Source: Acidobacteriota bacterium (GTDB lineage Bacteria; Acidobacteriota; Terriglobia; UBA7540). Taken from it: DNA of 6,664 bases. The notes beneath the pieces are model-generated. The model ran no database searches. It was not told where the DNA came from and worked only from the letters and a program-made list of their open reading frames with translations. This document shows positions 1-5,942 of this stretch, piece by piece. Positions within the stretch are counted from its first letter, which is position 1; the number at the start of each line of letters is the position of its first letter. The DNA is taken from positions 1-6,664 of the forward strand of contig JAKASH010000163.1 of NCBI GenBank assembly GCA_021828225.1, given 5' to 3'. A program made the position numbers and the translations under genes.

Positions 1-1
1 C

Positions 2-622
2 GTTGGCAATGTGAGAGATCGGGGCCTGGCGGGTGCGCCCGAGCCGGTCTATTACGTCCCCTATAACCAGTTTCCCATGTCATTAGAGCTGACCTTCATC
101 GTACGCGCGCAAGGCAACCCACTAGGACTGGTTAGTCTAGTGCGTAGTGATCTGGCATCGATGGACCCCGGTATCCCGCTCTACAACGTTGAGACGATGG
201 AGCAATATCTTGCGTCGTCGTCAGCCCAGGCGCGCTTCAATGCGATCCTGCTTGCGATTTTCGCCGGTCTGGCACTCTTTTTAGCGTCCGTGGGGCTTTA
301 CGGCGCCATCTCATATTCCGTCTCGCAACGCACCCACGAGATCGGCGTCCGTATGGCGCTCGGGGCGGAAAGGAGCGACGTGCTGAGAATGGTGATCGGC
401 CAGGGACTGAAGCTGGCGCTGATTGGGGTGGGCATTGGCATTGCCGGAGCGCTGGCGCTCACGCGCTTCCTCGCGAGCCTTCTCTACGGCGTAACGCCCA
501 CCGACCCGCTCACGTTCATCGCGGTCTCGCTGATTCTGATCGGCGTCGCGTTGCTGGCCTGCTACATTCCTGCGCGCCGGGCGGCGAAGGTCGATCCCAT
601 GGTGGCGCTGCGATACGAATGA
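2..622 (+). CDS. ADOP-family FtsX/MacB-like permease, C-terminal part (5' end outside window)
   Basis: This is the C-terminal end of an inner-membrane permease of the acidobacterial ADOP type. The frame is open to the left window edge (V-G-N before the GTG at 11), so that GTG is internal and the gene starts outside the window. Visible parts are the end of the periplasmic MacB-like domain ([22 protein letters not shown]) and the second FtsX domain. That domain has a membrane helix at about residues 75-102 of the stretch, the cytoplasmic [17 protein letters not shown] motif, two more membrane helices, and the conserved end [16 protein letters not shown]. Roughly 88% of the last 97 residues match the intact permease at 1514-4294, at clearly lower nucleotide identity, so they are older paralogues rather than a fresh copy. 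Family members have no cognate ATPase gene and unknown substrates. It is followed at once by repeat copy A and, 279 bases on, by PadR1. Confidence 0.93.
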   Translation, partial: VGNVRDRGLAGAPEPVYYVPYNQFPMSLELTFIVRAQGNPLGLVSLVRSDLASMDPGIPLYNVETMEQYLASSSAQARFNAILLAIFAGLALFLASVGLYGAISYSVSQRTHEIGVRMALGAERSDVLRMVIGQGLKLALIGVGIGIAGALALTRFLASLLYGVTPTDPLTFIAVSLILIGVALLACYIPARRAAKVDPMVALRYE

Positions 623-628
623 ATTATG

Positions 629-755
629 AATTACGAAGGATGAATTATGAAATGAGATGGCGAATTGTCGCGGCGATCTATGATCGCCGGATTGTTGATG
701 TTGTAGCGCAGCGTTCGCCTTTTAACGTTGCAGGTTTTGGCGTAAATCCAGGCAA
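629..755 (+). repeat. Composite intergenic repeat, copy A
   Basis: This fills most of the gap after the first permease, whose stop codon ends 6 bases earlier. Three blocks follow in order. Block 1 (629-653) is AT-rich and matches 1300-1324 at 23 of 25 bases; a partial tandem copy, AATTATGAA, precedes it at 622-630. Block 2 (671-689) is a perfect 8-bp hairpin, CGGCGATC-TAT-GATCGCCG. Block 3 (700-755) shares 28 identical bases at its start with the minus-strand copy at 5454-5399, and similarity continues beyond. The same block order recurs after PadR1. I do not recognise it as a named repeat family. It carries no convincing gene; an open frame on the opposite strand (631-867) lies over the repeat and lacks protein-like features. 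Confidence 0.75.
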
Positions 756-861
756 GTGCTGTGAACCACTCCATTAAAAACTCTCTGCGCCCCAGATAAG
801 CGCTCCGCCGGCGGGCGCGCAGGGTCCAAACCCACGTCAGGACGATTTCATAAAATTCCTC
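756..861. other. Intergenic stretch with no recognisable gene
   Basis: This is the remainder of the 279-base gap between the first permease and PadR1. The only structure I see is ATTTCATAAAATTC at 845-858, an imperfect inverted match to GAATTATGAAAT at 642-653, which could be a decayed inverted partner of the AT-rich block of copy A. No start codon with a ribosome binding site and no terminator with a T-tract is visible. Confidence 0.4.
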
Positions 862-890
862 TTGCATTTGGGCGCGAGAAGGCGGATACT
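862..890 (+). promoter_or_regulatory. Possible weak promoter of PadR1
   Basis: TTGCAT (862-867) and GATACT (885-890) are separated by 17 bases and match the sigma-70 -35 and -10 consensus at 3 and 4 of 6 positions. Transcription would begin around 897, only a few bases before the ATG at 902, giving an almost leaderless message. No Shine-Dalgarno sequence precedes that ATG, which fits. The match is poor and could be chance. Confidence 0.28.
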
Positions 891-901
891 TCCCTCAACC
901 G

Positions 902-1246
902 ATGATGTCACTGAAACGTGAAAGATCGAGCGATCTGGTTCAGGGCACGCTGGACATGCTGATTCTGAAGACCCTGGCTCGCGGCCGCGCTCACGGCTAT
1001 GCCGTTGCCGAGTCCATCCACCAGCGGTCCGAAGACGTCCTGCGGGTTGAAGAGAGCGCGCTTTACCCGGCGTTGCATCGGTTGGAATTGCGGGGCTTGC
1101 TGGCTTCCGATTGGGGCATCTCGGAGAATAATCGCCGGGCCAAGTATTACCGCCTGACGGCCCTGGGACGGAAACACCTTGAAGCTGAGTCGGCGCGCTG
1201 GAACCGGATGACGGCGGCGATTGCCCGCGTCATGGAAACGGGGTGA
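902..1246 (+). CDS. PadR-family transcriptional regulator (acidobacterial ADOP-associated type), PadR1
   Basis: This is a 114-residue winged-helix DNA-binding protein of the PadR family, acting as a cytoplasmic dimeric repressor in characterised relatives. The first helix carries LVQGTLDMLILKTL (about residues 12-25). The second helix, HGYAVAESIHQRS, spans 31-43. The recognition helix VEESALYPALHRLELRGLL spans 49-67, the wing with WGISENNRRAKYYRLT spans 71-86, and a C-terminal helix (87-112) with W100 is the likely dimerisation segment. Length and sequence fit the short PadR type expanded in Acidobacteriota and usually found beside ADOP permeases. ATG 902 and ATG 905 are both possible starts, and neither has a clear ribosome binding site. 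It reads toward the intact permease 267 bases downstream, its most likely target along with itself. The effector is unknown. Confidence 0.93.
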   Translation: MMSLKRERSSDLVQGTLDMLILKTLARGRAHGYAVAESIHQRSEDVLRVEESALYPALHRLELRGLLASDWGISENNRRAKYYRLTALGRKHLEAESARWNRMTAAIARVMETG

Positions 1247-1299
1247 AGACATTGGCTCAAGTGATGATTGGGTGATTTGCGATTGGTGATTGAAAAACA

Positions 1300-1401
1300 A
1301 ATTATGAAGGATGAATCATGAAATCCGGCCGCAGTAGCGGCGCTCTATGAGCGCCGGCGTTTTGGGTGTGAACAGAAGCAGCGCTCGCCGCCAAACGCCG
1401 C
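1300..1401 (+). repeat. Composite intergenic repeat, copy B
   Basis: It begins 53 bases after the PadR1 stop codon and has the same three blocks as copy A. The AT-rich block is at 1300-1324. The hairpin CGGCGCTC-TAT-GAGCGCCG is at 1338-1356. The third block is GCAGCGCTCGCC followed by AACGCCGC (1378-1401). Gaps between blocks are 13 and 20 bases, against 17 and 17 in copy A. The stem differs from copy A by a paired A-T to C-G change. Confidence 0.68.
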
Positions 1402-1424
1402 TTAGCTGAGCCGGCGGTCTTAAC

Positions 1425-1498
1425 CCGGCGGTCATAGACCGCCGCTACAAAAGCCGATGCCGGCGCATCGTGGTGTTTCGTTTCATCCTTTATAATTT
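1425..1498 (-). repeat. Composite intergenic repeat, inverted partial copy D
   Basis: Read on the minus strand it has the AT-rich block (1498-1482), then the GTAGCGGCGGTCTATGACCG hairpin unit (about 1448-1425). The GCAGCG block is absent. It pairs with copy B to form the nested palindrome in front of the permease gene. Confidence 0.6.
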
Positions 1499-1502
1499 TC
1501 CA

Positions 1503-1510
1503 GAGGAGGT
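1503..1510 (+). promoter_or_regulatory. Ribosome binding site of the ADOP permease
   Basis: GAGGAGGT is a near-perfect Shine-Dalgarno sequence. Its GGAGG core ends 4 bases before the ATG at 1514. It decides the start over the in-frame ATG at 1529. The inverted repeat copy D ends just upstream, so RNA folding of that repeat could affect access to this site. Confidence 0.8.
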
Positions 1511-1513
1511 CGC

Positions 1514-4294
1514 ATGCTCCCGGAATGGATGACCTCGTTTTGGCTTCGTATTACGACCTTGTTCCGACGCCGGCAGCTTGACCGCGACCTGGACGACGAA
1601 CTCGAATTCCACCTGGCCATGCGCGAGCAGAAGCTGGTCGAGCAGGGGATGACGCCGGAAGAAGCCCGCTACGCCGCGCGGCGGGCGTTCGGCAATTCAA
1701 CTCAAACCAAAGAATCCAACCGCGAAATGTGGACGTTTCCTTTCCTGGAAACGCTTTGGCAGGACCTTCGCTACGGCCTCCGCCAGTTGCGCCGAAATCC
1801 TGGTTTCACAGCCGTTGTGATCATTACCCTTGCGTTGGGAATAGGCGCTAATACCGCGATCTTTAGTCTCGCGAACGCGTTGCTTTTCAAGAGCCTGCCG
1901 GTTAAGGACCCCGATCAACTTGTCATCCTCACATGGGCCGCCAGGACACAACCGGAGGGCTTGACCTTTACGGGCAACAGTAATCCCCGTGATCCACGGT
2001 CGGGGCGGGAGCTGATGAACGTCTTCCCGTATTCAATCTTCAAAGCAATTCAGCACCGGACGCGCAGCCTCAGCGACGTTTTCGCTTTTGCACCGTTGCT
2101 CAGGGTAAATATCGTCTATCAAGGATCAGGGCAAAGTGGAATTGCAGAGACCGTCTCGGGGAACTACTTCTCGGCTTTGGGCATTCACGCGGCTGCAGGT
2201 CGCCTTCTGCAGGAAAGCGATGGCCAAGCGAACGCGCCCTGCACCGCCGTTATCAGCTATCGCTTCTGGCAGAGAGCGTTTGGAGGTGATTCCTCACTTC
2301 CCGGCCAAACTGTCGCGATGGATGGAAGACCATGCACGGTTGTCGGCGTCACACCAAAAGATTTCCAAGGACTCCAGTACTTCGGCTTCATCAGTAATCC
2401 TGACGTGACGGTTCCGATTGCGCAAGGCGCCGAAATTGGCCGCTCAGAGTTGGGGGGGAAATTGCCACTCCTTACTGCTGACGACCGCTGGGGCCTGCAA
2501 ATCATGGCACGCTTGAAACCCGGCGTTCGCGAGCGACAAGCAGAGCTCGAAACAAACGGTATCTTCCAGCAAATGCTCACGCCAGAGTGGACGAGCGTTG
2601 CCAAGCAGAATGGTCTTCCTCAAATTGTGTTATTGCCAGGCAGCAAAGGTCCAAACTTCATATCGCAATTCATCACCAGGCCTGTGACCATCCTGATGGT
2701 GGTCGTCACCCTTCTGTTAATGATTGCCTGCGCGAACATTGCAAGTCTATTTCTTGCGCGGGGAGCTGTCCGGAGCAAGGAATTCACAGTCCGTCTGGCG
2801 TTGGGAGCCAACCGACGCAGGCTGATCCGTCAGCTACTGACGGAGAGTGTGCTTCTAGTTTCAGCCGGTGGCGCAGCAGGGTTCCTGCTGGCGTGGTGGG
2901 CCAGTCATTACTTGGTCGCATTTCTACCCAGCTCTCCCTTTATAAACCTCGGGTTAAACATCAGTCCTGACGTGAGAGTTCTCGGTTTTGCGGCGGGGAT
3001 TTCCATCTTCGCGGGTATCGTGTTTGGCCTCGGTCCGGCGGCACAGGCAACACGAATCGAACTCGCCGAGAACCTGAAGGAGGGAATGCTTCTAACCCCT
3101 CGCACGTCAGGGAGGAGTCGGCTATGGTCACGGAAGGTTCTGGTCATGTCCCAGCTTGCCGTCTCGCTTCTTCTCGTTCTCATCGCAGGGCTGTTTGTCC
3201 GAACACTTCAAAATCTCAAGTCCGCCAACCTTGGATTTGATCCTCGGAATGTTCTCGTGTTCAGTCTCACCCCAACAGCCAACGGATACAGCGGAGAAAA
3301 GCTCGCCCTTTTCTACAATCGCCTCCTTGACAGGCTCAACGTGATTCCTGGAGTTGCATCCGCCACAGCCTCAAGCGACGTTCTGATCAGTGATGTAGCC
3401 ATGGGTGGTTGGAATGCCATTGAAATCGAGGGTGCGCGCCCATCCAGCAAAAGAATCAGCACCACCCTAAACTACATTGCACCGCACTTCTTTAAGACAA
3501 TGGGTATCCCCTTGCTTGCGGGCCGTGGACCCCAACCGGGGGACACGGCCAGCAGGCCAAAGGTCGCAATTATCAATGCGGCGTTTGCACGCCAGTATTT
3601 TCCAGGAGCGTGGCCTTTGGAGAGAAGGTTTCGGTGGAAAGGTTCGAAAGATTGGATTGAGATCGTGGGCTTAGTCGGGGACACAAAGTTCTACAGCGTC
3701 CGTGCTGAGCCCCCTCCTATTGCCTACATTCCTTTTCTTCAGAGTCCCTGGCCCTTTGATCTATCGTTTGAGGTGCGTGCGGCAAGTAGTGCCACGGCGG
3801 TTGCTAGGGAAGTCTACTCAGTTGTCCATGGCCTCGACCCAGACTTGCCGGTGGTTGACATGAGAACCGAGGAAGACCAGATCAACGGCTCCTTAAACCA
3901 GGAGCGGCTCTTCGCCAAGCTTGCGGGATTATTTGGGGCACTCGGCCTCACCTTGGCCTGCGTGGGTCTTTACGGGATCATTGCCTACAGCGTAAATCGC
4001 CGAACGCATGAGATCGGCATCCGCATGGCGTTGGGAGCAGAGCGAGGCGATGTTTTGAAGCTTGTCATTGGGCAGGGACTGAAGCTTGCATTGATTGGCG
4101 TGGTCATCGGCATAGCCGGAGCGTTCGCGCTCACTCGATTTTTGTCGAGCCTGCTCTATGGTGTGAAGCCGACCGACCCGCTCACGTTTATCGCGGTCTC
4201 GCTGCTCCTGCTCGCCGTGGCGCTCGCGGCCTGTTATATCCCTGCCCGCCGCGCGGCCAAGGTCGATCCTATGGTCGCCTTGCGATACGAGTAG
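1514..4294 (+). CDS. ADOP-family FtsX/MacB-like permease, full length
   Basis: This is a 926-residue inner-membrane protein with the complete ADOP layout. Residues about 15-75 are a charged cytoplasmic helical domain ([28 protein letters not shown]). [20 protein letters not shown] (81-100) leads into membrane helix 1 (98-124). A first MacB-like periplasmic domain follows (125-385), then FtsX domain 1 with helices near 389-417, 443-470 and 488-512. A fifth helix (543-565) precedes a second periplasmic domain (566-798), and FtsX domain 2 has helices near 800-827, 856-882 and 890-910. Both FtsX domains carry the cytoplasmic VRLALGA/IRMALGA coupling-type motif (426-432; 836-842). The duplicated FtsX half within one chain defines the family. 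No ATPase gene lies nearby, so the energy source and substrate are unknown. Control by PadR1 is inferred from position. The gene is intact, unlike the copy at 4747-5349. Confidence 0.95.
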   Translation: MLPEWMTSFWLRITTLFRRRQLDRDLDDELEFHLAMREQKLVEQGMTPEEARYAARRAFGNSTQTKESNREMWTFPFLETLWQDLRYGLRQLRRNPGFTAVVIITLALGIGANTAIFSLANALLFKSLPVKDPDQLVILTWAARTQPEGLTFTGNSNPRDPRSGRELMNVFPYSIFKAIQHRTRSLSDVFAFAPLLRVNIVYQGSGQSGIAETVSGNYFSALGIHAAAGRLLQESDGQANAPCTAVISYRFWQRAFGGDSSLPGQTVAMDGRPCTVVGVTPKDFQGLQYFGFISNPDVTVPIAQGAEIGRSELGGKLPLLTADDRWGLQIMARLKPGVRERQAELETNGIFQQMLTPEWTSVAKQNGLPQIVLLPGSKGPNFISQFITRPVTILMVVVTLLLMIACANIASLFLARGAVRSKEFTVRLALGANRRRLIRQLLTESVLLVSAGGAAGFLLAWWASHYLVAFLPSSPFINLGLNISPDVRVLGFAAGISIFAGIVFGLGPAAQATRIELAENLKEGMLLTPRTSGRSRLWSRKVLVMSQLAVSLLLVLIAGLFVRTLQNLKSANLGFDPRNVLVFSLTPTANGYSGEKLALFYNRLLDRLNVIPGVASATASSDVLISDVAMGGWNAIEIEGARPSSKRISTTLNYIAPHFFKTMGIPLLAGRGPQPGDTASRPKVAIINAAFARQYFPGAWPLERRFRWKGSKDWIEIVGLVGDTKFYSVRAEPPPIAYIPFLQSPWPFDLSFEVRAASSATAVAREVYSVVHGLDPDLPVVDMRTEEDQINGSLNQERLFAKLAGLFGALGLTLACVGLYGIIAYSVNRRTHEIGIRMALGAERGDVLKLVIGQGLKLALIGVVIGIAGAFALTRFLSSLLYGVKPTDPLTFIAVSLLLLAVALAACYIPARRAAKVDPMVALRYE

Positions 4295-4320
4295 GTTTCA
4301 GACAGCCAGAGATGATTGCG

Positions 4321-4481
4321 CTACGCTCCGCGATTGGTCCGGGGCCAATCGATTTGCCAGCGGCCGCCGGGCAGTTTGGTCCAGAACAGGCGCTTGGCTG
4401 GCGTACCGCGCGCATGGTGGTAGAGAACCGCAGCGCGTTCGTAAAAGCCGCGCGTGTGCCAGGAGTCGCCATACCTGAAAG
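4321..4481 (-). pseudogene. Truncated 3' remnant of a metalloprotease-like gene
   Basis: The last 52 codons plus stop of a second copy of the gene at 5943-6521, starting at the residue equivalent to F141. Bases 4356-4481 match 5978-6103 at 122 of 126 positions; toward the stop codon similarity falls. Homology ends abruptly at 4481, inside the codon equivalent to S140. The HExxH motif and everything before it are missing, so no active enzyme can be made, although the presumed third metal ligand (H in SWHTRGF) is kept. Of the four mismatches two are silent and two change residues (G to R and S to A), which fits relaxed selection. It lies tail-to-tail with the permease, 26 bases apart, and its broken end abuts the palindromic element at 4484. 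No start codon or ribosome binding site is associated with it. Confidence 0.87.
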
Positions 4482-4483
4482 GG

Positions 4484-4750
4484 GCTAGCGCAGACGCTTG
4501 CCTTGTGGCGTCTGCGATCTCGCGAAGCGAGAGGTTCTATTCGTTCCCGTCCAGTGGGTCGTTCTGCGTGGGGAGAAGATTCGCTTCGCAAGAAGCCCAA
4601 ATTCCCCCCGGCAGAAAGCGGGTAGCAGAGCACGGCTGGCGCGGGGATGAAAAGTCCAGTCAGGAAAACACTGACCGTAGCTGCCCGCTTACCGCCGCAC
4701 ACCAGTCCCTTCGGGAAATCGCAGACCCTACACACAGGGTCTGCGCCAGC
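4484..4750. repeat. REPIN/MITE-like palindromic element with inverted two-hairpin ends
   Basis: This non-coding stretch of about 265 bases lies between two gene remnants. Its left end (+) and right end (-) share GCTRGCGCAGAC, 12-14 variable bases, then GTCTGCGAT, followed by a second small hairpin with a GAA loop. On the left, stem CGCAGACGC (4489-4497/4508-4516) is followed by TCTCGC-GAA-GCGAGA (4518-4532). On the right, stem GCAGACCCT (4721-4729/4736-4744) is accompanied by TCCC-TTC-GGGA (4706-4716). The stems differ in sequence but stay paired. The interior has an 11-base-pair stem with one G-U pair (4616-4626/4680-4690). No transposase or convincing reading frame is present. The design resembles REP doublets (REPINs) or small non-autonomous elements, but I do not recognise a named family and see no clear target-site duplication. 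Confidence 0.65.
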
Positions 4751-5349
4751 CACGCGAAAAAATCGGCGGTAACCTGATATCCCTCAACCCGCTCGGCAAG
4801 ACCACGCCCTGTCAGGTTCGCGTTCCAGTCGTGATCGGCCGCGAGCAGATCAAAGCTCTTGTTCTGCTTAATCCAATCCAGGAAGTTGGCCGGAGCGACG
4901 GCCGCATGTTGAACGTGCTCTTTCGGAGCCGTCTACCAGACCGTCATGATCCGGCTCAGACGTTTGAATGGAAACGGACGAATCAACTCGGCGTTGACCG
5001 CGCTGAAAATGGCGCTGTTTGCGCCAATGCCGAGAGCAAGGGTGAAAACGGCGACAATCGTAAAGCCAGGGCTGCGGCGCAACTGGCGCAGGCCGTAGCG
5101 GATGTCGGCCAGGAATTCCTGTGGCAAGCGAGTGCCGAGCGCTTCGCGGCACTCTTCTTTGTAGCGCTGGTAGCTGCCAAACTCGATCCGTGCCTGCCGC
5201 TCCGCCTCCGCTTTGGGCAGTCCCTGGCGTTTCAGATCCTCGGTGCGGCTTTCGAGGTGGGTGCGAAACTCTTCTTCCATTTCACGCTCGATGAGCGGCC
5301 GGCGGAAGACAAAGTCAAGGAGCGTGCGAATTGACGATAGGAGCCGCAT
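4747..5349 (-). pseudogene. Broken ADOP-family permease (N-terminal part, in-frame stop, truncated)
   Basis: It starts at the ATG complementary to 5347-5349, directly after GGAGGAGGT (5358-5350). A longer open frame reaching 5457 only reads through the upstream repeat. Codons 1-138 encode the ADOP N-terminus: the charged domain ([32 protein letters not shown]), [15 protein letters not shown], and membrane helix 1 ([16 protein letters not shown]). A TAG at 4933-4935 interrupts the frame after IMTVW. The same frame then continues with ADOP-like sequence (APANFLDWIKQNKSFD; VEGYQVTADFFAWL) to codon 201, which is why I read the TAG as a nonsense mutation, plausibly from GAG. Homology then stops at the palindromic element, and about three quarters of a normal ADOP protein is missing. 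PadR2 lies 138 bases upstream in the same direction and was probably its regulator. A 138-residue membrane-anchored product could still be made, but I expect no transport function. Confidence 0.87.
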
Positions 5350-5398
5350 ACCTCCTCCGCGCCTGTACCGCAGGGCTTGTCCTACAGCCTTGCGGTTC

Positions 5399-5495
5399 CT
5401 GCCGGGATTCATTGCAAAACCCGCAGCGTTAAAAGGCGAACGCTGCGCTACAACCAAGCACGAGGCCTGTCATTCACAATTCATCGTTCATAATT
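5399..5495 (-). repeat. Composite intergenic repeat, copy C (lacks the TAT hairpin block)
   Basis: It fills the gap between PadR2 and the broken permease, in the direction of PadR2. The AT-rich block (5495-5471) matches copy B at about 20 of 25 bases. The third block (5454-5399) shares 28 consecutive identical bases with copy A at 700-727. Here that block forms a perfect hairpin, CGCAGCGTT with AACGCTGCG around an 8-base loop (about 5421-5446), which in copy A is partly decayed. The CGGCGnTC hairpin block is missing. The AT-rich block supplies the stop codon of PadR2. Confidence 0.68.
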
Positions 5496-5829
5496 CGGTT
5501 CGTTCGGCTTTGAGAACTGTGCCGATTGCGGCCACCAGCCGGTTCCAGCCACCCACTTCCTCGCGCAGCCGTTTGCGGCCCGCCGCTGTGAGTTCGTAAT
5601 ACTTTGCTTTGTGCTTGTTCTCCGATACGCCCCACTCCGTCTTCAGCAGGCCCTGGCGCACCAGACGGAACAACGCCGGATAGAGCGCTCCCTGCTCGAT
5701 CACCAGGGCGCCCCTGGAAATCTGCCCAATCCGAAGGAGAACGCCGTAGCCGTGCAGGCGTCCGAGAGAAACCGCCTTGAGGATCAGAAGGTCGAGCGTG
5801 CCGGGAAGAATTTGAGCCGGAGTATGCAT
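5488..5829 (-). CDS. PadR-family transcriptional regulator (acidobacterial ADOP-associated type), PadR2
   Basis: A 113-residue winged-helix repressor of the PadR family. The first helix contains LPGTLDLLILKAV (8-20). HGYGVLLRIGQIS (26-38) is the second helix and VIEQGALYPALFRLVRQGLL (43-62) the recognition helix. The wing holds WGVSENKHKAKYYELT (66-81) and the C-terminal helix (82-110) has the conserved W95. It is clearly homologous to PadR1 but diverged, so the two may use different operators. The ATG complementary to 5827-5829 is chosen because AGGA lies 6 bases upstream and a strong promoter sits just before it. The last codons (T-E-L-stop) fall inside repeat copy C, so the original C-terminus may have been slightly different. 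It precedes the broken permease by 138 bases. With its target gone it may now control only itself or other loci. Confidence 0.93.
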   Translation of the reverse strand: MHTPAQILPGTLDLLILKAVSLGRLHGYGVLLRIGQISRGALVIEQGALYPALFRLVRQGLLKTEWGVSENKHKAKYYELTAAGRKRLREEVGGWNRLVAAIGTVLKAERTEL

Positions 5830-5831
5830 GT

Positions 5832-5881
5832 AGTATCCTAAGATAGTTAGGAGTATAGGCCGGGTCTGGGTGGCCTGTCAA
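5832..5881 (-). promoter_or_regulatory. PadR2 promoter with overlapping operator-like palindrome
   Basis: On the minus strand TTGACA (5881-5876, perfect -35) is followed after 18 bases by TATACT (5857-5852, 5 of 6 matches to the -10). Transcription would begin near 5845, leaving a leader of about 16 bases. An inverted repeat TCCTAA-ctatc-TTAGGA (5852-5836) directly follows and touches the -10 element. Its second arm contains AGGA, the likely ribosome binding site, 6 bases before the ATG. A protein bound there would cover the transcription start and the translation signal, the arrangement expected for autorepression, common among PadR proteins. Binding by PadR2 is inferred. Confidence 0.72.
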
Positions 5882-5942
5882 GGGCCCACAGGATGCGTTG
5901 CGAAAGCAGTTAAGGATATAGGCGCAACATGGCGTGACCGCG

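Larger units (their letters stand above)
1299..1498. repeat. Nested inverted repeat between PadR1 and the ADOP permease
   Basis: Almost the whole leader of the permease gene is a nested palindrome. The outer arms are AAATTATGAAGGATGAA (1299-1315) and its inverse at 1482-1498, matching at 16 of 17 bases. The inner arms are two hairpins in opposite orientation: 1338-1356 (stem CGGCGCTC, loop TAT) and 1426-1444 (stem CGGCGGTC, loop ATA). The two hairpins share GTAGCGGCGnTCTATGAn with paired changes. CCGGCGGTC occurs twice in tandem at 1411-1419 and 1425-1433, and CGATGC-CGGC-GCATCG forms a small hairpin at 1455-1470. The right arm ends 4 bases before the permease ribosome binding site. This looks like a head-to-head pair of repeat units (copies B and D). 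Confidence 0.75.

Noticed and set aside
631..867. 78-codon open frame on the minus strand
   Set aside because: It lies over repeat copy A and has no ribosome binding site or domain-like sequence. Its length is explained by the repeat.
1261..1297. GTGATT-type short tandem repeats after PadR1
   Set aside because: The units are irregular and few; low-complexity sequence explains them.
1299..1498. CRISPR array or riboswitch in the permease leader
   Set aside because: Repeats are inverted rather than direct with regular spacers, and no known riboswitch core is visible. A palindromic repeat pair explains the region.
3900..4294. Recent gene conversion between the 3' ends of the two plus-strand permeases
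   Set aside because: Protein identity is high (about 88% over 97 residues), but many silent differences separate the DNA, so conservation by selection is sufficient.
4333..4349. Hairpin just after the intact permease as a terminator
   Set aside because: ATTGGTCC/GGGCCAAT would leave almost no loop, no T-tract follows, and the bases are codons of the metalloprotease remnant.
4298..4753. 151-codon open frame on the minus strand
   Set aside because: It runs across the metalloprotease remnant in a different frame and through the palindromic element. No protein-like features are seen.
4831..5334. 167-codon open frame on the plus strand
   Set aside because: It is antisense to the ADOP pseudogene. 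The minus strand gives clear ADOP sequence, so this is a shadow.
5349..5457. N-terminal extension of the broken ADOP gene to an ATG at 5457
   Set aside because: The extension reads through repeat copy C, whereas a strong Shine-Dalgarno sequence and normal ADOP N-terminus mark the ATG at 5349.
5896..5927. GTTGCG/CGCAAC inverted repeat after the metalloprotease gene as a terminator
   Set aside because: The stem is only 6 bp with a loop of about 20 bases and no T-tract follows.
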